Positions 40,498 to 48,594 are shown, numbered from the stretch's first letter. The stretch is DNA of 58,800 nt from Actinomadura sp. DC4 (GCF_030406325.1 NZ_JAUEQY010000049.1:1-58800), one strand, 5' to 3'. Notes: generated by a model not told the origin, from the sequence alone. Made by a program: numbers and translations.

Positions 40498-41666
40498 GGG
40501 AAGACGACCGGGAGGGTGGTGAGACCGCGGGTGATCGGACCGCTCCTCCACTCGGGCCGGTAGCCGTCGGCGATGCGGTATTCCGGCGCCAGGGCGAGAA
40601 GCTCTTCGGCGACGATGCGCATCTCCAGCCGGGCGAGGTGTTCGCCGATGCAGCGGTGGATGCCGGAGCCGAACGCCACGTGCGGGTTGCGGTCCCGGGG
40701 GCAGACGAACTCCTCGGGCCGGTCGAACACGGCCGGGTCGTGGTTGGCGGAGCCGAACACGAGCAGCGTACGTTCCCCGTCTTCCAGTGTCCGTCCGCCC
40801 AGCTCCGCGCCCCCGCGTACGGTGCGAGACAGGGCGACCACCGGAGCCTCCAGGCGCAGGCTTTCGTCGATCATGCTCGGGATGAGCGCCGGGTCGGCGA
40901 TCAGCCGATCCCTGAGGCCGTCCACGGTGGCCACGTGGTAGATCATCGTGCTGATGCTGTGAACGGTGGTCTCATGCCCCGCCATGACCAGCAGTAAGAT
41001 CATGCCGAGTCGCTCCTCGAGGGTGAGCGGTCGCCCGTCGATCCGGCCTGTGCCGATCACACTGATGACGGCCTCCTCGTCGCACCCGCGGTCGAGGTGG
41101 CCGGAGATGTAGGCCGCGAACTCCTCCGTCAACCGCTGGTTCTCCGCGCGGTCGCCCGCGGCCGCCGTCATGAGGATCCGGGCCGTCCACTCCACGAACC
41201 TCGTCCCGTCCTCGGGCGGCAGCCCGAGAATCACGGCGATCGCGATCGGCGCCAGGTAGCGGGACAGCGCGGGAACGACGTCGGCGCTGCCCTGCTCGAC
41301 CAGTTCGGCGAGGCGGTCCCGTACCAGCCGGCGCAGAAGGGGTTCGTAGCGCGCCGCGCCCCGCCGGGTGAACTGCCGCTGGATGATCCTGCGGTAGGCG
41401 GTGTGCTCGGGCGGGTCGAAGGCGATCGGCGGCGACAGGATGCCATGGGCTCTGGGGATCGAGACGCCATCGGCGCTGCTGTAGGTCTTGGGATCGCCGG
41501 CCGCCTCCTTGACGGCCTCGTGAGTCAGCGCCGCCCAGAACCCTCCGTGCCTGTCGCTGTGCACGACCGGACAGCCTTCCCGGACCTCCGCGAGCACCTC
41601 GTGCATACGCGGCGCCAGCCACGGATCGAGGTGATCGAATTCCCATTCACCAGATATTGCAGCCAT
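40494..41666 (-). CDS. Cytochrome P450 (bacterial class I type), 390 aa
   Basis: All P450 hallmarks are present: the I-helix oxygen-activation motif 'AGHETT' (229-234), ExxR as E268-S-L-R271, and the heme loop 'FGSGIHRCIGEHLAR' with C339 as the iron ligand. The length of 390 aa with no membrane anchor fits soluble actinomycete P450s that need a separate ferredoxin; no ferredoxin gene is nearby. It is divergent from the methyltransferase/dehydrogenase pair and convergent with the LCM-type methyltransferase. It is likely a tailoring hydroxylase or coupling enzyme of a secondary pathway; the substrate is unknown. Confidence 0.93.
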   Translation of the reverse strand: MAAISGEWEFDHLDPWLAPRMHEVLAEVREGCPVVHSDRHGGFWAALTHEAVKEAAGDPKTYSSADGVSIPRAHGILSPPIAFDPPEHTAYRRIIQRQFTRRGAARYEPLLRRLVRDRLAELVEQGSADVVPALSRYLAPIAIAVILGLPPEDGTRFVEWTARILMTAAAGDRAENQRLTEEFAAYISGHLDRGCDEEAVISVIGTGRIDGRPLTLEERLGMILLLVMAGHETTVHSISTMIYHVATVDGLRDRLIADPALIPSMIDESLRLEAPVVALSRTVRGGAELGGRTLEDGERTLLVFGSANHDPAVFDRPEEFVCPRDRNPHVAFGSGIHRCIGEHLARLEMRIVAEELLALAPEYRIADGYRPEWRSGPITRGLTTLPVVFP

Positions 41667-41708
41667 GCGCCGGGCCTATCACGGTGTATGCGATGGTTCA
41701 AGGCGGCA

Positions 41709-41735
41709 TTTGTAAGATCCGGCCTTTTGTAAAAT
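41709..41735. promoter_or_regulatory. Direct repeat in the divergent P450/methyltransferase promoter region
   Basis: TTTGTAAGAT (41709-41718) and TTTGTAAAAT (41726-41735) are spaced 17 bases start to start. They lie in a relatively AT-rich patch between two divergently transcribed genes. This could be an operator or overlapping promoter elements. There is no experimental or family support. Confidence 0.25.
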
Positions 41736-41897
41736 GGTTCATCGAAACCCGGGCCGAATTCGGCCATCTCGCCCGGCCGTGGTCTTGTCCAAAAGAAGCC
41801 TTGACTTCTGTCTGTGTTTGATGTTCCCTGTCCTTAAAAGCAGGAACGGACGTCCAGAAAGCGCCTTCCTTGCGGTGTCGTTTAGGCGGTGCGGCTT

Positions 41898-42692
41898 ATG
41901 CCTTCTTATGTGTTCGCCAGTAATGACGACCGTGAGCGCCACCGTCTGCGGTGTCTGGCGCGTCTGCTCGACCCCATGCACCGTAGGGCACTGGAGGCTC
42001 TGGAAATCGATTCCAGGTGGCATGCCCTCGAACTCGGCGCGGGGCTGGGCACCATGTCCGCCTGGCTCGCCCATCGAACCGGACCGGCGGGTCACGTGCT
42101 GGCCACCGACCTGAACACCAGGTTCCTGTCCCAGGTGAGCCACCCGGACAACATGACCGTCGAGCGGCTCGACGCGGTGCACGATCCGCTGCCGGAGTCG
42201 GCGTTCGACCTGATCACCGTCCGTGCCCTGCTCCATCACCTGCCCGAATGGCGGCAGGTGGTGAAGAAGTGCGGCCACGCCCTGAAACCCGGCGGCACGC
42301 TGGTGGTGGTCGAGCCCGACGCGACCAGCGGCATGCTCAACGTCGTACCACCGCACCAGCGCTTCTGGTCGGCGTGGTGCCGATGGGGCCGCCGCGAAGG
42401 CATCGACTTCCGGCTCGGCCACAAGCTGCCGGGCGCGATGCACGCCGCCGGCCTCGACGTCGCCGACACCGTGATGGAAGTACCCTTCTACCACGGTGGA
42501 TCCGCGTGGGCGGAGTTCTACTCACAGACCGTCGACGCGGCCGGCCCGCGGTTGGGCGACGCGATCGACCCCGGCCTCGTCGCCGCGTTCCACGAAGCGT
42601 CGGCCGACCCGGACGCGTTGATGTGCTCACTCGGCTGGATCGCGGTGTCCGGACGACGCGCGCCCGGCGCGTGTAAGGGAGGCGCTCCATGA
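41898..42692 (+). CDS. Class I SAM-dependent methyltransferase (UbiE/Methyltransf_11-like), 264 aa
   Basis: A Rossmann-type methyltransferase. Motif I is 'ALELGAGLGTMSAWLA', with 'VLATDLN' as the acidic motif II residue, 'FDLITVRALLHHLPEW' (motif IV/post-II) and 'LKPGGTLVVVEPDA' (motif post-III). I start at the ATG 41898; an in-frame GTG three codons upstream (41889) is possible. The last four bases overlap the start of the dehydrogenase (ATGA at 42689-42692), so the two are translationally coupled and probably act in one pathway. It could methylate a C, N or O atom of a small molecule; the sequence does not say which. Confidence 0.87.
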   Translation: MPSYVFASNDDRERHRLRCLARLLDPMHRRALEALEIDSRWHALELGAGLGTMSAWLAHRTGPAGHVLATDLNTRFLSQVSHPDNMTVERLDAVHDPLPESAFDLITVRALLHHLPEWRQVVKKCGHALKPGGTLVVVEPDATSGMLNVVPPHQRFWSAWCRWGRREGIDFRLGHKLPGAMHAAGLDVADTVMEVPFYHGGSAWAEFYSQTVDAAGPRLGDAIDPGLVAAFHEASADPDALMCSLGWIAVSGRRAPGACKGGAP

Positions 42693-43624
42693 GACCCGCG
42701 AAGGTCACCATCGTCGGCGGCTACGGGGGTGTCGGATCGGCTCTCGCCTACACCCTGCTGACCTCGGCCGATCCCTGCGGCGTGGTGCTGCTCGGGCGTC
42801 GCAGCCAGTACGTCACCTGCCAGCTGATGGATCTGGACGGGATAACGCCGTTCAGGCGCACGACGGTACGGAGCGGCGACATCGACGACTTCGCGGACAG
42901 CGACGTGGTGGTGATCACCGCGTCAGTTCCCTTCGGATCCCCGGCCTCGCGCCGGGAGTTCCTGCCGCGCAACATCGAGATCCTGCGCCCGTACTTCCGC
43001 GCGCTCGCCGAACTGCCCGCGGACTGGCCCGGCCACGTCATCGTCGTGACCAATCCCGTCGACCCCCTGACCACCTGGCTGGGCCACTCCGCGCGGATCG
43101 ACCGGCACCGTCTCCTGGGCTACTCCTGGAACGACAGCCTCCGCCTGCGAATCGCCGTCGGGCAGGTGCTCGGCGCACCCGCCTCCGAGGTCGTCGGCTG
43201 GGTGATCGGCGAGCACGGCGACGGGTGCGTTCCGCTGTTCGACCGCATTCGCGTCGGAGGGGCGCCCGTGCGGCTGTCTCCGGAGCAGGAGCGGACCGTA
43301 CGCGCCGAGACCATGAGCTGGTACGCCCGCTGGGTGGCGCTCGGCGTCTCCCGTACGACCGCGTGGACCACGGCGACCGGCCTGGCAGGCATGGTTCACG
43401 GCCTCGCCTCGCGTACACCGTCGGACTGGTGCGCCGCGGTGCCGCTTCACGGCGAATACGACATCGACGGCGTCGCCATCGGTGTACCGATCACCATCGG
43501 CGCGGACCCCGTGTCACAGGTCCATGAATGGCGGCTGGCGCAGCATGACGGATATGCGCTACACCATGCCGCGGACGTGATACGCCGGCACGCGTACCAG
43601 TGCGACGACGTGCTCGCCGTCTGA
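42689..43624 (+). CDS. Atypical lactate/malate dehydrogenase-family oxidoreductase, 311 aa
   Basis: An LDH/MDH-family fold. The N-terminal Rossmann loop is 'IVGGYGGVGSALA', followed by 'VTNPVDPLTTWLG', the Asp/Arg pair in 'WNDSLRLR' (family 'DTARFR') and the catalytic His in 'GEHGDGCVP'. Two features are unusual. The mobile-loop 'PRKPG' is replaced by 'PFGSP', so the first substrate-binding Arg is missing, although the second ('SRREFL') remains. The acidic residue after strand 2 that selects NAD is replaced by 'LGRRSQ', resembling the GSERS-type loop of NADP-dependent malate dehydrogenases. I infer an NADP(H)-dependent reductase with a non-standard 2-oxo/2-hydroxy acid substrate. It is coupled to the methyltransferase (ATGA). 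Confidence 0.88.
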   Translation: MRPAKVTIVGGYGGVGSALAYTLLTSADPCGVVLLGRRSQYVTCQLMDLDGITPFRRTTVRSGDIDDFADSDVVVITASVPFGSPASRREFLPRNIEILRPYFRALAELPADWPGHVIVVTNPVDPLTTWLGHSARIDRHRLLGYSWNDSLRLRIAVGQVLGAPASEVVGWVIGEHGDGCVPLFDRIRVGGAPVRLSPEQERTVRAETMSWYARWVALGVSRTTAWTTATGLAGMVHGLASRTPSDWCAAVPLHGEYDIDGVAIGVPITIGADPVSQVHEWRLAQHDGYALHHAADVIRRHAYQCDDVLAV

Positions 43625-43768
43625 GCCGATCGACAGGGGTCCGGAGAACTGTTCTCGCGCGCACACCCGTATGAGTGGTGAGGGACGGAATTTAATGCGT
43701 GACCGTCCCCTATTCAACCACGCGGAGACGAAACCAGGCGCGGAACTCCGGCACGGAGAGGTGGTTCA

Positions 43769-43828
43769 GTGTCAATTTCGAGCTTCGACGTCAACGGGGG
43801 CGCGTTCATGAGGTGGCCCGCCACATGA
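43769..43828 (+). CDS. Speculative 19-aa peptide ORF before a strong hairpin
   Basis: GTG at 43769 is preceded by GGAGAGG at suitable spacing. It opens 19 codons (MSISSFDVNGGAFMRWPAT), and its TGA ends exactly where a perfect stem-loop begins. The ORF sits 145 bases after the dehydrogenase gene in a P450/methyltransferase neighbourhood. So short an ORF can occur by chance, and I know no family for it. Confidence 0.2.
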   Translation: MSISSFDVNGGAFMRWPAT

Positions 43829-43867
43829 ACGGCCGCGGACGGCACGGAGCGCCGTCCGCGGCCGTTT
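43827..43867. terminator. Strong bidirectional terminator-like hairpin
   Basis: A perfect stem of at least 15 bp (ACGGCCGCGGACGGC at 43829-43843, its complement at 43851-43865), extendable by an A-T pair, encloses a 7-base loop. It lies between the rightward dehydrogenase (ends 43624) and the leftward hydrolase (ends 43873), so it can serve both converging transcripts. Confidence 0.8.
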
Positions 43868-43872
43868 CGGCG

Positions 43873-44808
43873 TCAGCCGAGGGAGGCGAGCCAGCGAAGG
43901 ATGACTCCGTAACCGGTGCGGGCGTTCCGGTGGAGGTTGATGTTGTGACCGGTGGCCGGGACGACCTCGAAGGTGAAGTGTGCGGGAGCCTTCTCCTTCA
44001 CCCGGTTGACGGCCTGATAGGTGTCGATCTCGGTCTCGTGGTCGAACATCATCACGTCGTTCTCTCCGACCACGGCGAGCACGGGCACGTCGATGAGTCT
44101 CCACGCGTCGGCGGCGGTGCCCATGTCGGACAGTTCACCCAGCGTCATGACGCCCTTGATCTTCTCGTCCAGGTCGATGATCCGCGGGTCGGCGCCTTCG
44201 GGCACGTAGAACGTGGGGATCCGGGCCTCCGGCCTGGGCGTGAGGTACGCGTCGTCGACGAGGCCGCGCAGGTGGGCCACTGCCGGGTCGCCCGCGACGT
44301 CGTGGAACAGGATGGCGGCGCGGGGGTCGTCGTCCTGGGCGCCGGAGTCGATGCCCACATGGCCGGTGAAGACCACGGCGTCGACATCCCGGTGCCGGCC
44401 GGCCTCCGCGCCGGCCACGCCCGAGCCGAACGAGTGACCCACCAGGACGACGCGGTCGAAGGCGATGCCGGCCAGGCGGCCGTCGCGGGCCGCGGTGACG
44501 ATCTGGTGCAGGGCGTCGGCCTGCGCGTACGAGGTGTTGAGGCGGCCCGGCGGCCTGGAGCTGGCGCCCGATCCGACCCGGTCGATGGCCAGGGTGGCGT
44601 GGCCCGTACGGCGGCAGTGCTCGACGTAGGAGTAGGTGTCACGGTCCAGCGGCCAGTCCCAGTACCGGTGGTCGTAGCCGGCACCGTGCAGGAGGATCTG
44701 GAGTTCGCCGCGGACGGCGTGCTCGGGGACGGTGAGCCATCCGGCCACCGACCATTCGTCGCCTTGAGGAGAGGTGCAGCCGATGCGCACCTCGGTCCGA
44801 TCGATCAT
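43873..44808 (-). CDS. Alpha/beta hydrolase, 311 aa, cytoplasmic paralogue of the secreted one
   Basis: Alpha/beta hydrolase core: 'ILLHGAGYDHRYWDWPL' (oxyanion region), 'TLAIDRVGSGASSRPPG', nucleophile elbow 'LVGHSFGSG', an acidic residue near 'VVGENDVMMFD', and His in 'ATGHNINLH'. There is no signal peptide. It resembles the secreted hydrolase at 38483-39496 in the central third, so the two probably share ancestry and perhaps substrate class. It follows a P450 gene by 38 bases on the same strand, with an AAGGGGG ribosome site, forming a P450-hydrolase operon. The function may be cleavage or resistance chemistry on the P450 product, which is an inference from position. Confidence 0.87.
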   Translation of the reverse strand: MIDRTEVRIGCTSPQGDEWSVAGWLTVPEHAVRGELQILLHGAGYDHRYWDWPLDRDTYSYVEHCRRTGHATLAIDRVGSGASSRPPGRLNTSYAQADALHQIVTAARDGRLAGIAFDRVVLVGHSFGSGVAGAEAGRHRDVDAVVFTGHVGIDSGAQDDDPRAAILFHDVAGDPAVAHLRGLVDDAYLTPRPEARIPTFYVPEGADPRIIDLDEKIKGVMTLGELSDMGTAADAWRLIDVPVLAVVGENDVMMFDHETEIDTYQAVNRVKEKAPAHFTFEVVPATGHNINLHRNARTGYGVILRWLASLG

Positions 44809-44846
44809 GGACTGTGCCCCCTTGGGGAGAGCGGCGGAACGTTGGG

Positions 44847-46067
44847 TCAGGCCGGACGGGGAATGATCTCCAGACGTTCGATGCCGTTGGCGACGAACGA
44901 CGGCACGCGGGCGGGCCGCTCCCCGGGGTGGGTGAGGGCGAGGTCGGGCAGCCGCTTGAACAGCGTGTCCAGAGCGACTTCGGCCTCCAGCCGCGCGAGG
45001 TGCGCGCCGAGGCAGAAGTGGGGTCCGTGGCCGAACGCGAGGTGCTCTTTGCTGGCCCGTGTGGGGTCGAAGCGTTCCGGGCAGCCGGGGTGGAGTTCCG
45101 GGTCGCGTCCGGCGGCGGCGAAGCCGATGACGATCGGGTCGCCCTCGCCGATGACGACGCCCTCGCCGAGGTCGATGTCCTCGATGGCGAAACGCATCGG
45201 GAGGTACATGACCGGGCCCTCGAACCGCAGCGTCTCCTCGATGACGTCCCGCCAGCCGATGGCTCCCTCGCGGACCTGGGTGAGGATCTCGGGCTGGGCG
45301 AGGAGGGCACCGATGGCGTTGGTGATGAGGCTGACGGAGGTCTCGTAGCCCGCGCCGACGACGAGGAAGAGGGTGTCGAGCAGCGCGGGTTCCGGCAGCG
45401 GCTCCTGTCCGGGCTGGGGCGACAGGAGCAGGTCGCTGGTGAGATCGGCGGCCGGATTCTCCCTCTTGTAACGCAGTAACCCGGTGAGCCGCTCGTGCAG
45501 CTCGGCCTGAATGGCCAGCGCGCGCTCCGGGCCGGCCGACGGATCCAGAACGGCGTCGATCACGGAGCCGAGCCCATCGCGCAGGTGGTCGGGGATGCCG
45601 AACAGGTCGCAGACGACGGTCAGGGACAGCGGGAGCGCCAGGTGCTCCCGTACGTCGGCGGACGTCCCGGGCGGGAGGGCGGCGAGTGCGTCGACCAGGC
45701 GGTCAGCGGCCGCCTGGACCAGCGGGCGCATTCCCTCGACCCGTCGCGGCGAGAACGACGGGGCGATGCGGCGCCGGAGCCTGTGGTGTTCCTCGCCATA
45801 GGCGTTCAAGAAGTGCTGCGGCAAGACGATGGGGGCCAGCGCCCAGCCTTCGGGTACGTCGGCCAGGCCGGGCCAGTGCCGGCGGGGGTCGCGTGAGACG
45901 CGCGGGTCGCTGGTCAGTGCCTGGATGACGTCGTGCCGGGTGACCGACCACGCGTAGACGGGCCCGGGGAGCTCGACGAGCACCGCCGGCCCCTGGGCGC
46001 GCAACGCGGCGGCCTCCGCGTGCACAGCACGGGCTGTGAGGTCGAGAACGGGACATTGAGGTCTCAT
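44847..46067 (-). CDS. Cytochrome P450, 406 aa
   Basis: A soluble actinomycete P450. The I-helix is 'GAGYET' (A239-T243, with Tyr where many have His or Asn), ExxR is E278-T-L-R281, and the heme loop 'FGHGPHFCLGAHLAR' has C352. The start at 46067 (MRPQCPVLDL) matches the usual P450 N-terminus and overlaps the stop of a small upstream frame (ATGA). A longer in-frame GTG at 46124 would add 19 unconserved residues. It is followed by an alpha/beta hydrolase 38 bases downstream. It is divergent from the lectin-domain protein. Likely a tailoring monooxygenase; no ferredoxin gene is adjacent. Confidence 0.92.
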   Translation of the reverse strand: MRPQCPVLDLTARAVHAEAAALRAQGPAVLVELPGPVYAWSVTRHDVIQALTSDPRVSRDPRRHWPGLADVPEGWALAPIVLPQHFLNAYGEEHHRLRRRIAPSFSPRRVEGMRPLVQAAADRLVDALAALPPGTSADVREHLALPLSLTVVCDLFGIPDHLRDGLGSVIDAVLDPSAGPERALAIQAELHERLTGLLRYKRENPAADLTSDLLLSPQPGQEPLPEPALLDTLFLVVGAGYETSVSLITNAIGALLAQPEILTQVREGAIGWRDVIEETLRFEGPVMYLPMRFAIEDIDLGEGVVIGEGDPIVIGFAAAGRDPELHPGCPERFDPTRASKEHLAFGHGPHFCLGAHLARLEAEVALDTLFKRLPDLALTHPGERPARVPSFVANGIERLEIIPRPA

Positions 46068-46222
46068 GTTCTGAATACGTGCCGGAGGACCGGAAGGGTT
46101 CGCGGTGCCGCCGCTCTGCCGCACAAATACGGATTGGTCCCGGCGGGGAGTACCGGCCGTAAGTACCCATGGAGGAGTTCGTCAAGGACGGACTCCGGCG
46201 GGACGGCCCCGTACTCCGGCAC
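46064..46222 (-). CDS. Speculative 52-aa ORF overlapping the P450 start
   Basis: A frame with strongly G/C-ending codons in its 5' half ends in TGA overlapping the P450 ATG (ATGA). From the GTG at 46222 it encodes 52 aa, with 'VPEYGAVPPESVLDELLHGY' and 'PAGTNPYLCG' segments. The start lacks a clear ribosome site, and the good codon pattern extends slightly upstream of it. It could be a small accessory protein, a precursor peptide, or chance. Confidence 0.25.
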   Translation of the reverse strand: MPEYGAVPPESVLDELLHGYLRPVLPAGTNPYLCGRAAAPRTLPVLRHVFRT

Positions 46223-46280
46223 ACCGTTGCCGGTGCCGACGGTGATCGAAAGGACGGCATGACAAAGGTGACCAGGCGAT

Positions 46281-47273
46281 ATGGCGAGTACGGAGGTGGT
46301 GTCCGTGTCCGTGCATGAACCGGCCCCCGGCGAGGAGAACGCCCTGGCCGCGCCCAGCGCGAGCGGCGGCGTGCTGGACGCGGCGCCCATCACCGTGCTC
46401 CGGGAGGAGACGCAGCCGCGGGAACCGGCCGCGCCCGGCAACCGGCGCCGGCGGACGGGCATCGCGGTCGTCACGGCGACGGGCGTGGTGGCCCTGGCCG
46501 CCGCGCCGTTCGCGATGGTGGCTCCCCAGGCGCATTTGACCAGTGAGTCCGCGTCGTCGCCGGCCAAGACGCATCAGAAGCCGGCGGGCGGCAACACCGC
46601 GACCGACAAGAAGGAGGTGGTCATTCCCGCGCCCGGATGGAGGGGCCAGGGCTCGTCTCAGCAGCCGCCCACGCTGCCGTCTCAGCCGGCGTCTCCCGTG
46701 GTCCCGGCCCCGGCGGACTCGCCCGATCCCTGGGGGTCGCCGTCCGATCCGCCGAAGGCGGACCCGGCATCCGGCGGAGAGCCCGATCCGGCGCGGAGCC
46801 CGGCGGACACCGGCTCCGGCTCCGACTCCAGTCCGAGCGCCACTCCCGAACCGAAGCGAAACCACGTGACGGCGGAGGCGAAACCGGTCCGGCGAGCACG
46901 GCCGGCCCCCCAGGAGGAGGCGAAGCCGGCCACCCCGAACTGGCAGGCGCGTTCGATCCAGGGCACGTACGTCCTCCAGCCGGGCCAGAACGTGCACAGC
47001 AACCGCATGCGCCTGTCGCTGCGCACCGACGGCGACCTCGTGCTCAGCGACGAGCACGGCAAGGTCGTCTGGTCGACCGGCACGCACGCCTCGGGCACTC
47101 ACGTCGTCTTCCAGGCCGACGGGAATCTCGTGCTGTACTCCAGCACGAACGCGACGCTGTGGAGCACGCGCACCGACGGCCACGACGGGGCCGTCCTCGT
47201 TCTCCGGGCCAACGGCGACATGGCGATCACCCAGGGCGGCGCGGTGCTCTGGCACACCGGCACCGCGAAGTAG
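46281..47273 (+). CDS. Membrane-anchored bulb-type (mannose-binding-like) lectin domain protein, 330 aa
   Basis: A short cytosolic N-terminus is followed by RRRR and one transmembrane helix (~60-80). A long Pro/Ser/Ala/Lys-rich spacer (~85-215) leads to a C-terminal beta-prism lectin domain (~222-330). Three lectin repeats are visible: 'LSLRTDGDLVLS', 'VVFQADGNLVLY' and 'LVLRANGDMAIT', each followed by 'W(S/H)TG/W(S)T'. The second preserves the QxDxNxVxY mannose-binding consensus; the first and third are degenerate. The topology suggests a surface protein that projects a glycan-binding domain through the cell wall. It is divergent from the P450 operon and is followed by another P450. Confidence 0.88.
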   Translation: MASTEVVSVSVHEPAPGEENALAAPSASGGVLDAAPITVLREETQPREPAAPGNRRRRTGIAVVTATGVVALAAAPFAMVAPQAHLTSESASSPAKTHQKPAGGNTATDKKEVVIPAPGWRGQGSSQQPPTLPSQPASPVVPAPADSPDPWGSPSDPPKADPASGGEPDPARSPADTGSGSDSSPSATPEPKRNHVTAEAKPVRRARPAPQEEAKPATPNWQARSIQGTYVLQPGQNVHSNRMRLSLRTDGDLVLSDEHGKVVWSTGTHASGTHVVFQADGNLVLYSSTNATLWSTRTDGHDGAVLVLRANGDMAITQGGAVLWHTGTAK

Positions 47274-47379
47274 AAAGCGTCGCCGAGGTTCGCGGTGGCC
47301 GGTGACATGGGGCCGGTCACCGCGAACGATGAAGACAACGGCTTTATCCGGCCCTGCGGGGTCACGAAGGGAGCTCGCG

Positions 47380-48576
47380 ATGGACGTACCCGGGACCAGG
47401 GTCGACTTCCAGCAACAAGGCTTTATCGACGACCCTTATCCGTCGCTGCACGCTTTGCAGGAATTAGGCCGGGTCGTCTATCACGAGGACCTTCAGCAGT
47501 ACATCGTCTCGCACTACGACGAGTGCCTGACGGTGTTCTCGGACTCCCACGCGTACTTCTCTCCGCCGGAGTTCTTCCGCTCGATGTTCGGCGGCGAAAC
47601 GATCATGAGCATGGACGTCGACCGCCACGACGAGACCCGCAGCATCTGGGCGGAGAACTTCACCCGGCGCGGCATCGCCCCACAGCGGGACATGATCACC
47701 GAGGTGGTCGACACGTGCCTGGGGACGGTGGCCGAACGCCTGCGTTCGGGCGAGCGGGTCGACATGGTGGCGGAGATGACCCGGCCGGTCCCCACCCTGG
47801 TCATCGCCCGTCTGCTCGGCATTCCGACGACGGATCATCCGCAGTTCAGCGACTGGAGCGATGGCATGGTCAAGGCCGCCGAGGGGGCGACGGACGCCAG
47901 CCCGCAGGGCGCTGAGAACCTGCGCCTGGGCATGGAGGCCACCGCCGCCCTCAACGAGTACCTCGGCGCCATGATGTCCTGGGGCCGTAAGTCGGGCTGT
48001 CCCGCCGACCTCGTCAGCCAGATGGTCGACTCGCCGCTGTCGGACAAGATGACCGCCCAGGAGATGACGGCCTCGGCCGCGCAGCTGGTGTTCGCCGGCA
48101 ACGAGACGACCGCCAAACTCATGGCGACGACGTTGTACGCGCTGGCGCGATTCCCGGATCAGCGACGCCTTCTGCGGGAGAACCGCGACCTCATTCCGCG
48201 TGCTCTGGAGGAGATCCACCGCTGGATGTCGGTGATCCACGTCGGCTGGCGGGTGGCGCGCGATGGAAAAGGACTGATCTCGGGAGTGCGGATCCCGGAC
48301 GGCGAGACGATTCTGGTGTTGCAGGGCGCGGCGAACAGGGACCCGGCGCGGTGGGAGAACCCCGACGTCCTGGACGTCCGCCGTACGCCGCGCTCCCATC
48401 TCGGCTTCGGTTTCGGCATGCACCACTGCCTGGGCATCAACCTGGCGCGACTCGAAATGGCGATCTGGCTCAACCGGGTCCTGGACGAGATCCCCGACTG
48501 GGACGTCTTCGACATCGACTGGGGGAGGGGCTGGGTCGCGCGGGGCCCGGTGCGGCTGACGATCGGCATCCGCTGA
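47380..48576 (+). CDS. Cytochrome P450, 398 aa
   Basis: The I-helix is 'AGNETT' (239-244), ExxR is 'EIHR' (E278-R281), and the heme loop 'FGFGMHHCLGINLARLE' has C350. The ATG at 47380 is preceded by AAGGGAG at 7 bases, which decides this start over the in-frame 47302. It is the third P450 within 8 kb and the sequences are distinct from one another, so they are not recent duplicates. It converges with the kinase gene, 18 bases between stops. It probably oxidises a secondary metabolite or a xenobiotic. Confidence 0.93.
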   Translation: MDVPGTRVDFQQQGFIDDPYPSLHALQELGRVVYHEDLQQYIVSHYDECLTVFSDSHAYFSPPEFFRSMFGGETIMSMDVDRHDETRSIWAENFTRRGIAPQRDMITEVVDTCLGTVAERLRSGERVDMVAEMTRPVPTLVIARLLGIPTTDHPQFSDWSDGMVKAAEGATDASPQGAENLRLGMEATAALNEYLGAMMSWGRKSGCPADLVSQMVDSPLSDKMTAQEMTASAAQLVFAGNETTAKLMATTLYALARFPDQRRLLRENRDLIPRALEEIHRWMSVIHVGWRVARDGKGLISGVRIPDGETILVLQGAANRDPARWENPDVLDVRRTPRSHLGFGFGMHHCLGINLARLEMAIWLNRVLDEIPDWDVFDIDWGRGWVARGPVRLTIGIR

Positions 48577-48594
48577 CCACGGTCCGTGCGACCG

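Noticed and set aside
41525-41767. Small reverse ORF upstream of the first P450 as a peptide gene
   Set aside because: It continues out of frame deep into the P450 coding sequence with no early stop, so it does not look like a separate peptide.
43808-43828. Six-codon ORF MRWPAT as a biarylitide-like precursor
   Set aside because: Known precursors of that class are MRY-type pentapeptides directly upstream of a co-directional P450; here the motif differs and the P450s are on the other strand.
43699-45348. Forward ORF of 549 codons
   Set aside because: Antisense to the hydrolase and P450; it also runs through the strong hairpin at 43827-43867.
46170-46320. Short forward ORF (MEEFVKDG...) ahead of the lectin gene
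   Set aside because: No ribosome site, overlaps the lectin start in another frame, and has weaker codon bias than the reverse frame in the same place.
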